Source: Bacillota bacterium (GTDB lineage Bacteria; Bacillota; Clostridia; Acetivibrionales; JANLFN01). Taken from it: DNA of 64,000 nt. Under the pieces are notes generated by a model that made no database searches, was not told where the DNA came from, and saw only the letters and a program-made list of their open reading frames with translations. The translations under genes were made by a program, and so were the position numbers. Below are positions 8,895 to 17,676 of the stretch, in pieces. Numbering within the stretch: the stretch's first letter is position 1; every line of letters begins with the position of its first letter. The DNA is taken from assembly GCA_023421675.1 (NCBI GenBank), contig JAEZTC010000006.1:62001-126000 (forward strand). Direction: 5' to 3'.

Positions 8895-9641
8895 ATGAAA
8901 AATGCAAAAAAGTTTACTTTGTTATTATTATTATTAAGTGTGTTTATATCACTATTTACGGGCTGTGGATCCCAATCTTCTGCAGGAACATCTGCATCTC
9001 AACAGAGTGCAGTACAGGGACAGCGAGGCAACAGGCAATTTAACCCGACAGCGATGAAGGAGAGCTATGAACCTGCTTTAAAAGAATTGGTTTCAGCAGG
9101 AACGATTACACAAACTCAGGCAGATAAGGTGCTTGAAGCGATTTCAACAAATGCTTCACAACCAGGATTAAATCAGAATTCACAGGGACAAAATAACGGA
9201 AATGGCCAAAACAACCGCAGGGGTGGATTTAACAGATTAAGCGGACTTGTAACAAGCGGAGTCATTACACAGGTGCAAGCTGATGCAATAAATGCAAAGG
9301 TAATGGAACTTTCAATGAAATCAAGGTATGAACCTATGCTTAAAGAATTAGTAACAGCTGGAACAATTAATCAGGAACAGTCAGATAAGGTTTTGGCAGA
9401 GCTTACAAAAAGTGTGCCACAACAAGGAACTCCCAATCGGAATAATAATCAGCAGAACAACAACCAGGGCCAGCAAAGCGGAATCGGGAATGGTCAAAAC
9501 AATGCCGGATTTAACAGATTAAGCGGACTTGTAACAAGTGGAGTAATCACACAGGCACAAGCCGATGCTATAAATGAAAAAATGAGAGGAAACCAGGGTA
9601 ATTTCCAGAACAGAGGAAATAATCAACCTAATCAAAATTAG
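8895..9641 (+). CDS. repeat-containing lipoprotein
   Basis: A 248-residue predicted lipoprotein: a lysine-rich start, a leucine-rich core and the lipobox LFTGC, so the mature protein would be anchored outside the membrane. The mature part holds four related helical segments in an A-B-A-B order: YEPALKELVSAGTITQTQAD, FNRLSGLVTSGVITQVQAD, YEPMLKELVTAGTINQEQSD and FNRLSGLVTSGVITQAQAD. Asparagine- and glutamine-rich linkers join them. Each unit has the pattern L-x-x-L-V-x-x-G-x-I-x-x-x-Q-x-D, as in short helix-hairpin repeats that bind peptides or pack together. Function is unknown. It has its own ribosome site (GGAG) and a strong terminator. Confidence 0.85.
   Translation: MKNAKKFTLLLLLLSVFISLFTGCGSQSSAGTSASQQSAVQGQRGNRQFNPTAMKESYEPALKELVSAGTITQTQADKVLEAISTNASQPGLNQNSQGQNNGNGQNNRRGGFNRLSGLVTSGVITQVQADAINAKVMELSMKSRYEPMLKELVTAGTINQEQSDKVLAELTKSVPQQGTPNRNNNQQNNNQGQQSGIGNGQNNAGFNRLSGLVTSGVITQAQADAINEKMRGNQGNFQNRGNNQPNQN
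9066..9587 (+). repeat. internal duplication in the lipoprotein gene
   Basis: The gene contains a two-unit duplication. The best copy pair begins at 9225 and 9507 (94 codons apart) and is nearly identical over about 48 bases, including GGATTTAACAGATTAAGCGG. The first units begin at 9066 and 9327 (87 codons apart), so the linker lengths differ. Confidence 0.85.
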
Positions 9642-9693
9642 TTTTTTGTAGATAAACATAAGAACTTAAACCTTAAAAATATAACTTTGCATC

Positions 9694-9729
9694 AAAAATA
9701 CTCCCTTTATATAAAGAGAGTATTTTTTT
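9694..9729 (+). terminator. strong Rho-independent terminator
   Basis: AAAAATACTC pairs with GAGTATTTTT around an inner CTTTAT/ATAAAG stem, and the 3' arm continues into T. The flanking A and T runs would let it work in both directions, but the genes on either side both read rightwards. Confidence 0.88.
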
Positions 9730-9802
9730 AGGTATATTACTGATAAAGTTAAAAATAATAAATTATATTTTAAATATAAGCATTGACTGAAAGGCTGATT
9801 AT

Positions 9803-10357
9803 ATGAGAACTTTTATAGGCATAGACTTTGAAGACGCAATTAAAAATAATATTCTTGAGCTTCAGAATAAATTGAGAAAATATGTTGTTAAGGGAAGATG
9901 GAAGCATAGTGACAACTTTCACCTTACATTAAAGTTCCTGGATGAAATAGACTCAGAACAGCAGCAGCTTATTAATAGAGCTTTAAAAAACCTATGTTCC
10001 AAACAACAGCCGTTTAGCTTACAGATATCCGGCATTGGTAAATTCAATGGTAAGGATTCAATAAGAGTTTTATGGCTTGGCCTTGCCGGGGATATTCCAG
10101 TCTTGAATTCTTTTCAAAGATCTATCGAATGTGAATTGGCTCCCCTGGGCTTTCCACAGGAAAAACGATGCTATAACCCCCATATTACAATTGCACAGGA
10201 TGTTGTCTTTGAGTGTGGATTTGATGAGATTAAAAGATCTATAGGTAAATTCGGGCTTAATTCATCTGTGGTGGATTCAATATATTTATTTAAAAGTGAA
10301 CAGGTACAGAATAAGCGTATTTATACACATGTATCTGAATATAAATTTAGTTTATAA
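9803..10357 (+). CDS. thpR: RNA 2',3'-cyclic phosphodiesterase (2'-5' RNA ligase family)
   Basis: A 184-residue protein of the 2H phosphoesterase superfamily. Both HxT motifs are present at the expected spacing: HLTLKFL with H40 and HITIAQD with H127. The N-terminal RTFIGIDF is typical of ThpR. These enzymes open 2',3'-cyclic phosphates on RNA ends and were first described by a reverse 2'-5' ligation activity. The gene stands alone between a terminator and a convergent MFS gene. Confidence 0.92.
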   Translation: MRTFIGIDFEDAIKNNILELQNKLRKYVVKGRWKHSDNFHLTLKFLDEIDSEQQQLINRALKNLCSKQQPFSLQISGIGKFNGKDSIRVLWLGLAGDIPVLNSFQRSIECELAPLGFPQEKRCYNPHITIAQDVVFECGFDEIKRSIGKFGLNSSVVDSIYLFKSEQVQNKRIYTHVSEYKFSL

Positions 10358-10407
10358 CATAAAAATACCGGCACTTTATCCTTACATAAACCCTTATATT
10401 ACTGTTA

Positions 10408-11673
10408 TTAGTAACCTGTGCTATGCTGATACTGTTGCTTAGAACTGTCCAGCCTGCCTTGATTTTTTACAAGCAAATCTGATTCCTTCATACGCAGAGT
10501 TACAGGAAGTTCCGCAGCAGTTAATAATACAATAAAGAGCATTGGCCAGACTACTGAACCAGTTGAATTTTTAATTATTTCAAAAAGATAAACAAATAAT
10601 GCACCTGAAATTTGCCCCATCAAAAGAATAAAGCCAAGAGATGTACCTTCCTGAATAGGATAAGCTACCTCTGCACCGTGCTGGAATAAAATGGGTGCGA
10701 CTCCCATAATCAAAAAACCTGCAATTGCAGCAAGTATTGTAATTATTAGATAACTTTTTAGAAGGGAAAACCCCAGATAAATTGGTATTAGCAATGCTAT
10801 GGTAATTACAAAGAATGGTACTCTTTTACCGATTTTATCAGAAATAACAGGTAAAACAACCGCTCCTATAATGCCTGAAATTACAAAAACTGTTCCCACT
10901 ATTCCTGATTGAGCCGATGTAATACCTCTTGGAAGAAGAATTGTTTCCAACAAAGAAAGTAACGTATTAAATATCCCCATTGAAATGAAGCAGATAAAAA
11001 GTACCTGTAAAAAGCTCTTATTTAAAAATAACTTTCTTATTGATTTTATACTTAAACCTTCCTTTGGATCAATTGGACCGGGAGCAGCTACGAGAGGTTT
11101 TTCTCGGGTAAATATAATCGATATGAGAGCTGATACGGACGCAATAATTGCAAATACCATGAATGTATTTGGTATTCCTTGGTTTTCAGCTATCATTGGT
11201 GCTAAAAGCATAGGAACTGTATAACCTATGTATTGTGCCATTGTCAGTATCCCGGCTGCAGTAGAACGCTCAGAAACGGGAAACCAGTTGGCCGGGACTT
11301 TAGTAGAAATATTCAATATAAAAGGCTGACCTATCGCTATCATGAATTGAGATACAAGAGCAATGGTATAATCATGAGCGAATATTGCCTGAATTATTGC
11401 AAAAACAGCAGTTATTGAAGCACCAATAATGAGGGAATATCTGTAACCAAACTTGTCCACTACCCAGGATGCAGGGAGTGAAAAAATAATAAACATTATC
11501 ATATAGCTCATTGAAAAAAGGGTTATATTCATACTGCTGACACCGTAAAATTTCTCTGCCAGGCTTGATATGGGTGCCAGGGAAAGCCACAGCATTTCTG
11601 TAGATATAATTATAGGAATTATTACAAATAGAATAAACCAACGATACTTTGAAAAGCTGCTTCTCTCCGACAT
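10408..11673 (-). CDS. MFS transporter
   Basis: A 421-residue major facilitator superfamily protein with about twelve hydrophobic segments and the loop 2-3 motif DKFGYRYS (a variant of GxxxDRxGRR). The second half has a matching DKIGKRVPF loop. The N-terminal segment WFILFVIIPIIISTEMLWLS resembles the FLVCR-like subgroup, but the substrate is unknown. The start is placed at position 11673 rather than 11709 because GGGGAGT lies just upstream of that ATG on the minus strand. It runs convergent to thpR. Confidence 0.85.
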   Translation of the reverse strand: MSERSSFSKYRWFILFVIIPIIISTEMLWLSLAPISSLAEKFYGVSSMNITLFSMSYMIMFIIFSLPASWVVDKFGYRYSLIIGASITAVFAIIQAIFAHDYTIALVSQFMIAIGQPFILNISTKVPANWFPVSERSTAAGILTMAQYIGYTVPMLLAPMIAENQGIPNTFMVFAIIASVSALISIIFTREKPLVAAPGPIDPKEGLSIKSIRKLFLNKSFLQVLFICFISMGIFNTLLSLLETILLPRGITSAQSGIVGTVFVISGIIGAVVLPVISDKIGKRVPFFVITIALLIPIYLGFSLLKSYLIITILAAIAGFLIMGVAPILFQHGAEVAYPIQEGTSLGFILLMGQISGALFVYLFEIIKNSTGSVVWPMLFIVLLTAAELPVTLRMKESDLLVKNQGRLDSSKQQYQHSTGY

Positions 11674-11722
11674 ATACACTCCCCAATAAAAAACAATAAT
11701 TATAAACACAAAACTACAATCT

Positions 11723-11752
11723 AGTATAACATCTTGATTGTAATTTCTTCAA
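11723..11752 (-). promoter_or_regulatory. promoter of the MFS gene
   Basis: On the minus strand TTGAAG (11752-11747) and TATACT (11728-11723) are separated by 18 bases, about 50 bases before the start codon. The rest of the 395-base interval 11674-12068 is AT-rich and holds only this promoter, the regulator promoter and operator near 12010-12036, and weak dyads. Confidence 0.55.
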
Positions 11753-12008
11753 CTTTTTAAATTTGGCCAAGGAAATTACCAATTTAATCAATACCTACTT
11801 AACTAATTTATGTAAACTAATTCCATGGATGATTGAGTCAATGAGTATTATCATAAATGTAGTAATATAAAAGCCCCATGAAGGTTCATATTAATGTAAG
11901 TGGGGTAAGTTGTTACTTGATTGCTATATTCCTTAAAATACAGTTCCTAACATAAATATAGTATGAAGTAACTAAATTCCATTAGAAATTTACTATGGAA
12001 CAGTTTAA

Positions 12009-12036
12009 TATAATAGTATATACTTCTTGTATACAA
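12009..12036 (+). promoter_or_regulatory. -10 element and palindromic operator of the GntR gene
   Basis: TATAAT (12009-12014) is followed by the palindromes AGTATATACT (12015-12024) and TTGTATACAA (12027-12036). The second fits the N-T-N-G-T-x-x-A-C-N-A style of GntR/FadR-type operators and sits where a repressor would cover the transcription start. A closely related ATGTATACAA occurs before the sugar-acid operon, so autoregulation by the downstream GntR protein is likely. Confidence 0.6.
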
Positions 12037-12068
12037 TATATATACTATTTGTTTAAAAGGAGAACAAT

Positions 12069-12704
12069 ATGGCGAGGGAGAGTTTAAAGGAAAAGGCATA
12101 TTCGATAATAAAGAATAAAATAATCAACTGTGAGTATACTCCTGGTGTATTTTTAAATGAGGCGGATCTGATGAAAGAAATAAATGCAAGCAGAACCCCA
12201 ATAAGAGAAGCCCTGAATAAACTTGAACAGGAGAACCTTGTAAAGATTATTTCAAAAAGAGGGGTCTTAGTATCTGAAGTCTCTATGAATGAAATTAATG
12301 ATATTTATCAAATAAGGGAACTATTAGAACCATACATAATCCGAGTATGGGGAAACAGACTTGATAAAAATACACTTGAAAAATACAAGGAAAAAATTCT
12401 TCAGCTGTCAACCTCCATAAGTGAGCAGGAAGTATACAGAGTTGATGATGAGCTTCACAGATTCATTCTTAGTGCATGTGAAAATAAGTATTTCACACAG
12501 CTTATCAGTATAACATATGATAGGAATCACAGAATAAGGATAATTTCAGGAAAAATAAGTACGAGACTTCAAGTAACATATCAAGAGCATGCTAATATAT
12601 TGGACTTGCTTATCAAAGGTAATTATGAGGGTGCAGCGGAAGCGATGATGATTCATCTTGAAAACGCTAAAAAGGCTGCAGCCGAGAGTGTATTCAACCT
12701 TTAA
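12069..12704 (+). CDS. GntR family regulator (FCD domain)
   Basis: A 211-residue GntR/FadR-type repressor. Residues 1-70 form the winged helix, with ASRTPIREALNKLEQENLVK as the recognition region. The rest is an all-helical FCD ligand domain with conserved DDELHRFIL and later histidines that usually bind a metal and a carboxylate ligand. Such proteins often respond to sugar acids. It precedes the sugar-acid operon by 168 bases on the same strand and is very likely its local regulator. AAAAGGAG precedes the ATG. No terminator separates it from the operon, but the operon has its own promoter. Confidence 0.92.
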   Translation: MARESLKEKAYSIIKNKIINCEYTPGVFLNEADLMKEINASRTPIREALNKLEQENLVKIISKRGVLVSEVSMNEINDIYQIRELLEPYIIRVWGNRLDKNTLEKYKEKILQLSTSISEQEVYRVDDELHRFILSACENKYFTQLISITYDRNHRIRIISGKISTRLQVTYQEHANILDLLIKGNYEGAAEAMMIHLENAKKAAAESVFNL

Positions 12705-12735
12705 AATTAATAATTTATAAAATTTATGTAAACTA

Positions 12736-12764
12736 TTGAAATATTATTCTGATTATAGTAGAAT
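12736..12764 (+). promoter_or_regulatory. promoter of the sugar-acid operon
   Basis: TTGAAA (12736-12741) and TAGAAT (12759-12764) are 17 bases apart, a near-consensus promoter. It directly adjoins the palindromic operator at 12761-12800. Confidence 0.7.
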
Positions 12765-12800
12765 ACAAGTTGTAATACAACATGTATACAACATGTATTC
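12761..12800 (+). promoter_or_regulatory. palindromic operator candidate for the GntR regulator
   Basis: The 40 bases form an imperfect palindrome whose outer arms are GAATACA and TGTATTC, with the inner core ATGTATACAA (12782-12791) close to the TTGTATACAA before the regulator gene. It lies at or just after the transcription start, a repressing position. Confidence 0.6.
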
Positions 12801-12872
12801 TTCTTCAAGTTTCGTCTCTGCCATGCGTAAGCATGATAAAAATAGAGAAAATAATAAAGGAGGAAGTTAAAA

Positions 12873-13913
12873 ATGAAAAAATTTGTTTCTGTATTTGCAG
12901 CCTTATTACTAGTATTATCAATGTTGTTGACTGGTTGCAGCGTATCAACATCAGATTCATCATCTAACACAGCAAAAGCCTCTGACACATCAAAAGCTTC
13001 AGCAACTGAAGCAAAAAATCCGTATAAGGACAATATAAAAATTGGCTTTATACCTAATGTAATAGGTGATTCAGTTGCAGCAGCATGGGGAGAAGGAATG
13101 AAGAGAGAGTTGAAGTATTATTCAAACATCACATTCCAGGCATTTGACGGTAAAGCTTCAGCCGAGACTCAAGTACAGATTATGAAAGACCTTATTAATC
13201 AGAAGTATGATTGTATAATACTGCAGACAAATGATTCAGCTGCTCTTGCAGGTACTGTTAAAGAAGCGGAAGCAGCTGGTATACCCGTAATCACATTAAA
13301 CCTTGATGCAGATACTCCTCACGCAGCTCTTGTAGCAATGGTTGATTACGAAGCAGGTAATCTGGTAGCAGAACAGATTGCTAAATCTATTGGTGATAAA
13401 GATGGAAATGTTGTAATTATTCAAGCTCCTCCTGGAGCATCACGTGGTATAAACGTTGAAAAAGGATTTAGGGATGGAATTGCAAAGCATCCTAAGATAA
13501 AAATTCTTGATGCTCAGAATGGAGAATGGTTAACTGAAAAAGGTAATGAGGTAATGAGAGACTTCCTTACTAAATATCCAAAAATCGATGGTGTATTTGC
13601 TATTAACGATGCTATGGCAGAAGGTGCTTCCCAGGCAATTGAAGCGGCTGGACGTTTAAAGGATATAGTTATTTGGGGCGCAGACGGTGAGAAAAAGGCT
13701 CTTGAATACATAGAAAACGGTAAACTTACAGGTACTATTTATACTAATTGCTATGACCAGGGAGCAACAGCAGCACGTATGGCACTTTATTCAATAGGTT
13801 CAGCTGGACAGGTGGATTCTTCGAAATTCTCCAAAACTCCAGTTGTAAAAATGGCACCAATAGTTGTAACAAAAGATACAGTAAATCAAATATCTCCTAA
13901 TATCCGTTGGTAA
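12873..13913 (+). CDS. sugar ABC transporter substrate-binding lipoprotein
   Basis: A 346-residue periplasmic-binding-protein type 1 (RbsB-like) lipoprotein. Signal and lipobox MLLTGC are followed by a low-complexity linker rich in Ser, Ala and Thr to about residue 50, then IKIGFIPNVIGDSVAAAWGE, the start of the first lobe. DLINQKYDCIILQTND and GVFAINDAMAEGASQAIEAA are typical of the sugar-binding subfamily. It should bind the substrate of the operon outside the membrane and deliver it to the two permeases. AAGGAGG precedes the ATG. It is the first gene of the operon, and a stem-loop follows it. Confidence 0.93.
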   Translation: MKKFVSVFAALLLVLSMLLTGCSVSTSDSSSNTAKASDTSKASATEAKNPYKDNIKIGFIPNVIGDSVAAAWGEGMKRELKYYSNITFQAFDGKASAETQVQIMKDLINQKYDCIILQTNDSAALAGTVKEAEAAGIPVITLNLDADTPHAALVAMVDYEAGNLVAEQIAKSIGDKDGNVVIIQAPPGASRGINVEKGFRDGIAKHPKIKILDAQNGEWLTEKGNEVMRDFLTKYPKIDGVFAINDAMAEGASQAIEAAGRLKDIVIWGADGEKKALEYIENGKLTGTIYTNCYDQGATAARMALYSIGSAGQVDSSKFSKTPVVKMAPIVVTKDTVNQISPNIRW

Positions 13914-13934
13914 GCACTTGTAAGTTATAAACCG

Positions 13935-13964
13935 TTATAGCGGGGATGATATTCCCCGCTATAA
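13935..13964 (+). other. intercistronic stem-loop
   Basis: A perfect 12-bp stem, TTATAGCGGGGA with TCCCCGCTATAA, has a 6-base loop and no following T tract. It sits just after the binding-protein gene and 160 bases before the first permease. Similar hairpins after binding-protein genes stabilise the upstream message or partly stop transcription, so that more binding protein than membrane protein is made. Confidence 0.7.
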
Positions 13965-14124
13965 TAGTATAAATCACAGTTTATAAATTGACATAGCTAT
14001 TTCATAGCTTTAATATTTTACAATTTAAAACTTAATCTTTATCGCATCATGCAAAGCACTATATATTATAATATCCAGACTATACATAATTTTAGATTCA
14101 ATAACACTGTAGGAGGTATCTGAT

Positions 14125-15147
14125 GTGAGACAAGAGACAATACGGCGGCTCGTTTCGGTAGCACTATTATGTCTACTGGTAGTTATATTCGGAACGACAA
14201 GCAAGTTTTTCTTAACTTCAGACAATATATTTACACTTTTACGTGAAGCTGCTGTTACCGGTATTCTGGCAGTGGGAGTTACCTTCGTTATTATTACTGC
14301 CGGAATCGACCTTTCAACAGGTGCACTAGTTGCACTCATATCCATGATATGTGCAAATCTATTGTATTATACAGCTCTTCCTGTCCCTGTAATTCTTCTT
14401 ATTGGTATAGCAGTAGGGGCTTTGGGAGGAAGTATCAATGGCTTTCTGGTTACAAAGCTTAAATTGCCTGATTTTATAGCAACTCTGTCTACCCAGGGAA
14501 TATTCAGGGGGCTTACACTGGTTTTTGCAATAAGGGAAAGTGGAATTATATCAAATAAAGTTATAAAAAATGAGTCCTTTAATATATTGGGCGGACACGT
14601 TAACGGGCTATATCTGGCAACTATAGCATTTTTCATTGTTGCAGTATTAGGACAGTTTATTTTGAAGAAAACAAAATTCGGTTTATACACATATTCAGTA
14701 GGTGCAAACCGTAAATCAGCAGATCTTTCAGGTATTAATTCAAATAAAGTCAAATTCCTTGTTTATGTAATTTCAGGACTGTGCTGTGCTATCGGTGCAT
14801 TTTTCCTTACAGCCAAGATGCAGACAGCTACACCTGAAATGGGTATAGGCCTGGAGTTTGATGTTATAGCTGCAGTAGTTGTTGGTGGATGTGCATTCAG
14901 CGGCGGACGTGGTGATGTGTTTGGAAGCTTGGTAGGTGCTTTGTTTATGGCTGTTCTTACAAATGGTCTCTATAAGTATAATATCCCAGCAGCGTACCAG
15001 ATGATTGCAAAAGGTGCAGTTATTGTTGCAATGGTAATATTTGATTCGGTATATCAAAAATTTATGGAAAACAGATTAAGAAATGCGAATAAACTTGCGG
15101 CTGCGGAACTTCAAGAAACTACTGGGGGATTGGGGGGAGCCCAATAA
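14125..15147 (+). CDS. sugar ABC transporter permease (first)
   Basis: A 340-residue RbsC-like permease with about eight to ten membrane segments. GVTFVIITAGIDLSTGALVA and the cytoplasmic coupling region VVVGGCAFSGGRGDVFGSLV are family signatures. It begins with GTG 8 bases after AGGAGG, and its stop overlaps the ATG of the ATPase gene by one base, indicating coupled translation. The C-terminus ends in a glycine-rich tail. It would pair with the second permease in a heterodimeric channel. Confidence 0.93.
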   Translation: MRQETIRRLVSVALLCLLVVIFGTTSKFFLTSDNIFTLLREAAVTGILAVGVTFVIITAGIDLSTGALVALISMICANLLYYTALPVPVILLIGIAVGALGGSINGFLVTKLKLPDFIATLSTQGIFRGLTLVFAIRESGIISNKVIKNESFNILGGHVNGLYLATIAFFIVAVLGQFILKKTKFGLYTYSVGANRKSADLSGINSNKVKFLVYVISGLCCAIGAFFLTAKMQTATPEMGIGLEFDVIAAVVVGGCAFSGGRGDVFGSLVGALFMAVLTNGLYKYNIPAAYQMIAKGAVIVAMVIFDSVYQKFMENRLRNANKLAAAELQETTGGLGGAQ

Positions 15148-16658
15148 TGAACAATGAAGTGCTTTTAAAAGCTGAGAACATTCAGAAAAGCTTTTCAGGC
15201 GTATCAGTACTGAAAAAAGTAAACCTTGAAATCAAACGTGGTGAAGTACATGCTCTTATGGGTGAAAACGGAGCAGGAAAATCAACTCTGATTAAGATAT
15301 TAACAGGTATTTACCCTAAAGATGCAGGCACCATTTATTATAATGGAAAGCAAGTAGAAATAAATTCAAGGCAAGACGCAAAAAATCTGGGTATTGCAGT
15401 AATATACCAGGAATTGAGCCTTATTCCTACGCTTTCAGTAATCCAGAACATTCTCCTTGGCCAGGAAATAACAAAAGTGGGAGTGCTGGACAAGAAAGCA
15501 ATGAGAAAAAAAGTGCTTGGTATAATGGAGTACTATGGTTTGTCTATAAACCCTGATGCAATAGTTGAAACTCTTAGCATTGCACAAAGACAAATGATAG
15601 AAATACTTAAAGCGCTGACCTTTGAATCTTCCTTGATAATCATGGATGAGCCTACCGCATCTCTTAGTTCAAAAGAATCAGAAAGTCTGTTTTCTATCAT
15701 TAAAACACTGAAAGAGAAAGATGTCAGTATTTTATATATTTCACATAGACTCGAAGAGGTTTACAGGCTTGCCGACAAACTTACCGTCTTAAGAGACGGA
15801 GAAGATGTCGCAGTAATGGAAAGAGGACAGATCAATCCGACAGATGTAATAAAGCTTATGATTGGAAGAGAGCTTGCAGATACATCAGGAATGGGTAAAA
15901 TGCGTCCATATAATGAAGAAGTCGTACTTAAGGTTAATAACATATCCAGAAAAGGGCTTTTCCAGGGTGTGAACTTTGATCTTCACAAGGGAGAAGTGCT
16001 TGGTATCAGCGGCCTTGTTGGTTCGGGCAGAACAGAGATACTAAGAGCTATTTATGGTGCTGATAAGTTAGACTCGGGAGAAATCCTGTTTAACGGCAGA
16101 AAAGTATCCTCCTCAATTATAAAGAATATCAAAGCGGGATTTGGAATGATTCCTGAGGATAGAAGAAATCAAGGTTTCATACCACTGCTCAGTATTACCA
16201 GGAACGTAGCAATTACCAATTATGACATGCTTACCCACGGAAAATTTGTTGTAAAGAAAAGTAGAGAGCTTACAATGTGCAAGGAAGCAATAAATCAGCT
16301 TAATATACGTCCCGGCAACCCTGAAATTCATGCTGGAAACCTCTCGGGTGGAAACCAGCAGAAGGTGGTTGTAGGCAAGTGGCTTAGGAGAGATCTTAAA
16401 ATCCTTCTTATTGATGAGCCCACCGCTGGAATTGATGTTGGAGTTAAGGAAGAAATATACAATATTATTGAAAAACTCGCTACCAAAGGTGTTGCAGTAA
16501 TTATCGTTACATCCGACCTGCAGGAGTTACTAAGGGTTTCACACAGAATCATTGTATTAAGACATGGCAAAATAATTAAAGAATTTAACAAAGGCGCAGT
16601 TTCCCAGGAAGATGTACTGAAAGCTGCTTCGGGAATTATACAAGAGGAGGCTGAATAA
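15147..16658 (+). CDS. sugar ABC transporter ATP-binding protein
   Basis: A 503-residue tandem ATPase of the RbsA/MglA type. The first domain has Walker A GENGAGKST, the signature region LSIAQRQM and Walker B LIIMDEPT. The second has the degenerate Walker A GLVGSGRTE usual for this family, LSGGNQQKV and ILLIDEPT. It powers import of the sugar or sugar acid. It is translationally coupled to the upstream permease and followed almost directly by the second permease. Confidence 0.95.
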   Translation: MNNEVLLKAENIQKSFSGVSVLKKVNLEIKRGEVHALMGENGAGKSTLIKILTGIYPKDAGTIYYNGKQVEINSRQDAKNLGIAVIYQELSLIPTLSVIQNILLGQEITKVGVLDKKAMRKKVLGIMEYYGLSINPDAIVETLSIAQRQMIEILKALTFESSLIIMDEPTASLSSKESESLFSIIKTLKEKDVSILYISHRLEEVYRLADKLTVLRDGEDVAVMERGQINPTDVIKLMIGRELADTSGMGKMRPYNEEVVLKVNNISRKGLFQGVNFDLHKGEVLGISGLVGSGRTEILRAIYGADKLDSGEILFNGRKVSSSIIKNIKAGFGMIPEDRRNQGFIPLLSITRNVAITNYDMLTHGKFVVKKSRELTMCKEAINQLNIRPGNPEIHAGNLSGGNQQKVVVGKWLRRDLKILLIDEPTAGIDVGVKEEIYNIIEKLATKGVAVIIVTSDLQELLRVSHRIIVLRHGKIIKEFNKGAVSQEDVLKAASGIIQEEAE

Positions 16659-16662
16659 TTTG

Positions 16663-17664
16663 ATGGATAAGAAAAAAATCATGAGCAGGCTTCAAAGACC
16701 TCTAATATTGGTTGTGATAATGCTGGTTTTGACAATCCTCCTGCCAAATGTTTTCCCAACCTGGAGTAATTTTAAAAGCATACTGCTAGCTATATCTATA
16801 TATGGAATTATGGTTTGCGGAACCATATTCCCCATCCTGCTTGGAGGTATAGACCTTTCGGTAGGTGCTACAGCAGCATTAAGCGGAGGCTGCACCGTAT
16901 TGATCATTGTCAATAATAATTATTCTCCATTATCAGTGTTGATTGGTGTAATTATCGGATTATGTTCCGGAATAATTGTAGGATTGATACATGGATTGAT
17001 TGTAACAAATTTTGATGTTCCGCCTTTTCTCATCACGCTTGCAACCATGAATATCATATATGGAGTTACACAACTTTTGACAAACAGCAAGGTTATAGGA
17101 TGTTTAAAACCTCAAGGATTTACTTTTATAGGCGGAGGAAGACTTCTAGGAGTGCCTTTCCCGATATTTATTCTTTTGATAATGGCAGTAATCAGTTACT
17201 TCATCCTTAATAAAACTGTTCTGGGAAGAAGAGTTTACTGCGTAGGCGGTAACCCGGTAGCATCTCAATTATCAGGTATTTCATCCAAGAAAATATCAAT
17301 TATGTCCTATGTATTTTCAGGTTTTACTGCAGCTGTTGCGGGAATAGTACTTGCATCCATGAATCAGCAGGCAATAGCAAAGGCAGCACAGGGCTATGAG
17401 AATGATGTGTTGACAGCTATTGTTGTTGGCGGTACCAGCCTTATGGGTGGTGAAGGATCAATTCAGGGAGCTGTTTTCGGAGCACTTCTGGTCGGATTGC
17501 TGAACAATGGTCTCAGATTGATGGGCGTTCCTTCAATATATCATACATTGGTCAAGGGAGTAGTAATAATTGCAGCTGTTGCATTTGACATATATACCAG
17601 AAATAAGAACAGCGGTCTTGTTAAAACTAAAAAGTCTTTCTTAAAGGCAAGCAAGGCAAATTAG
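16663..17664 (+). CDS. sugar ABC transporter permease (second)
   Basis: A 333-residue RbsC-like permease, related to but distinct from the first. GTIFPILLGGIDLSVGATAA and VVGGTSLMGGEGSIQGAVFG match the family. The start is taken as ATG 16663; the preceding in-frame TTG at 16660 is nearer the ideal distance from AGAGGAGG and may be used instead. Having two different permease genes around one ATPase suggests a heterodimeric channel. Confidence 0.92.
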   Translation: MDKKKIMSRLQRPLILVVIMLVLTILLPNVFPTWSNFKSILLAISIYGIMVCGTIFPILLGGIDLSVGATAALSGGCTVLIIVNNNYSPLSVLIGVIIGLCSGIIVGLIHGLIVTNFDVPPFLITLATMNIIYGVTQLLTNSKVIGCLKPQGFTFIGGGRLLGVPFPIFILLIMAVISYFILNKTVLGRRVYCVGGNPVASQLSGISSKKISIMSYVFSGFTAAVAGIVLASMNQQAIAKAAQGYENDVLTAIVVGGTSLMGGEGSIQGAVFGALLVGLLNNGLRLMGVPSIYHTLVKGVVIIAAVAFDIYTRNKNSGLVKTKKSFLKASKAN

Positions 17665-17676
17665 GAGGCTAATGTA

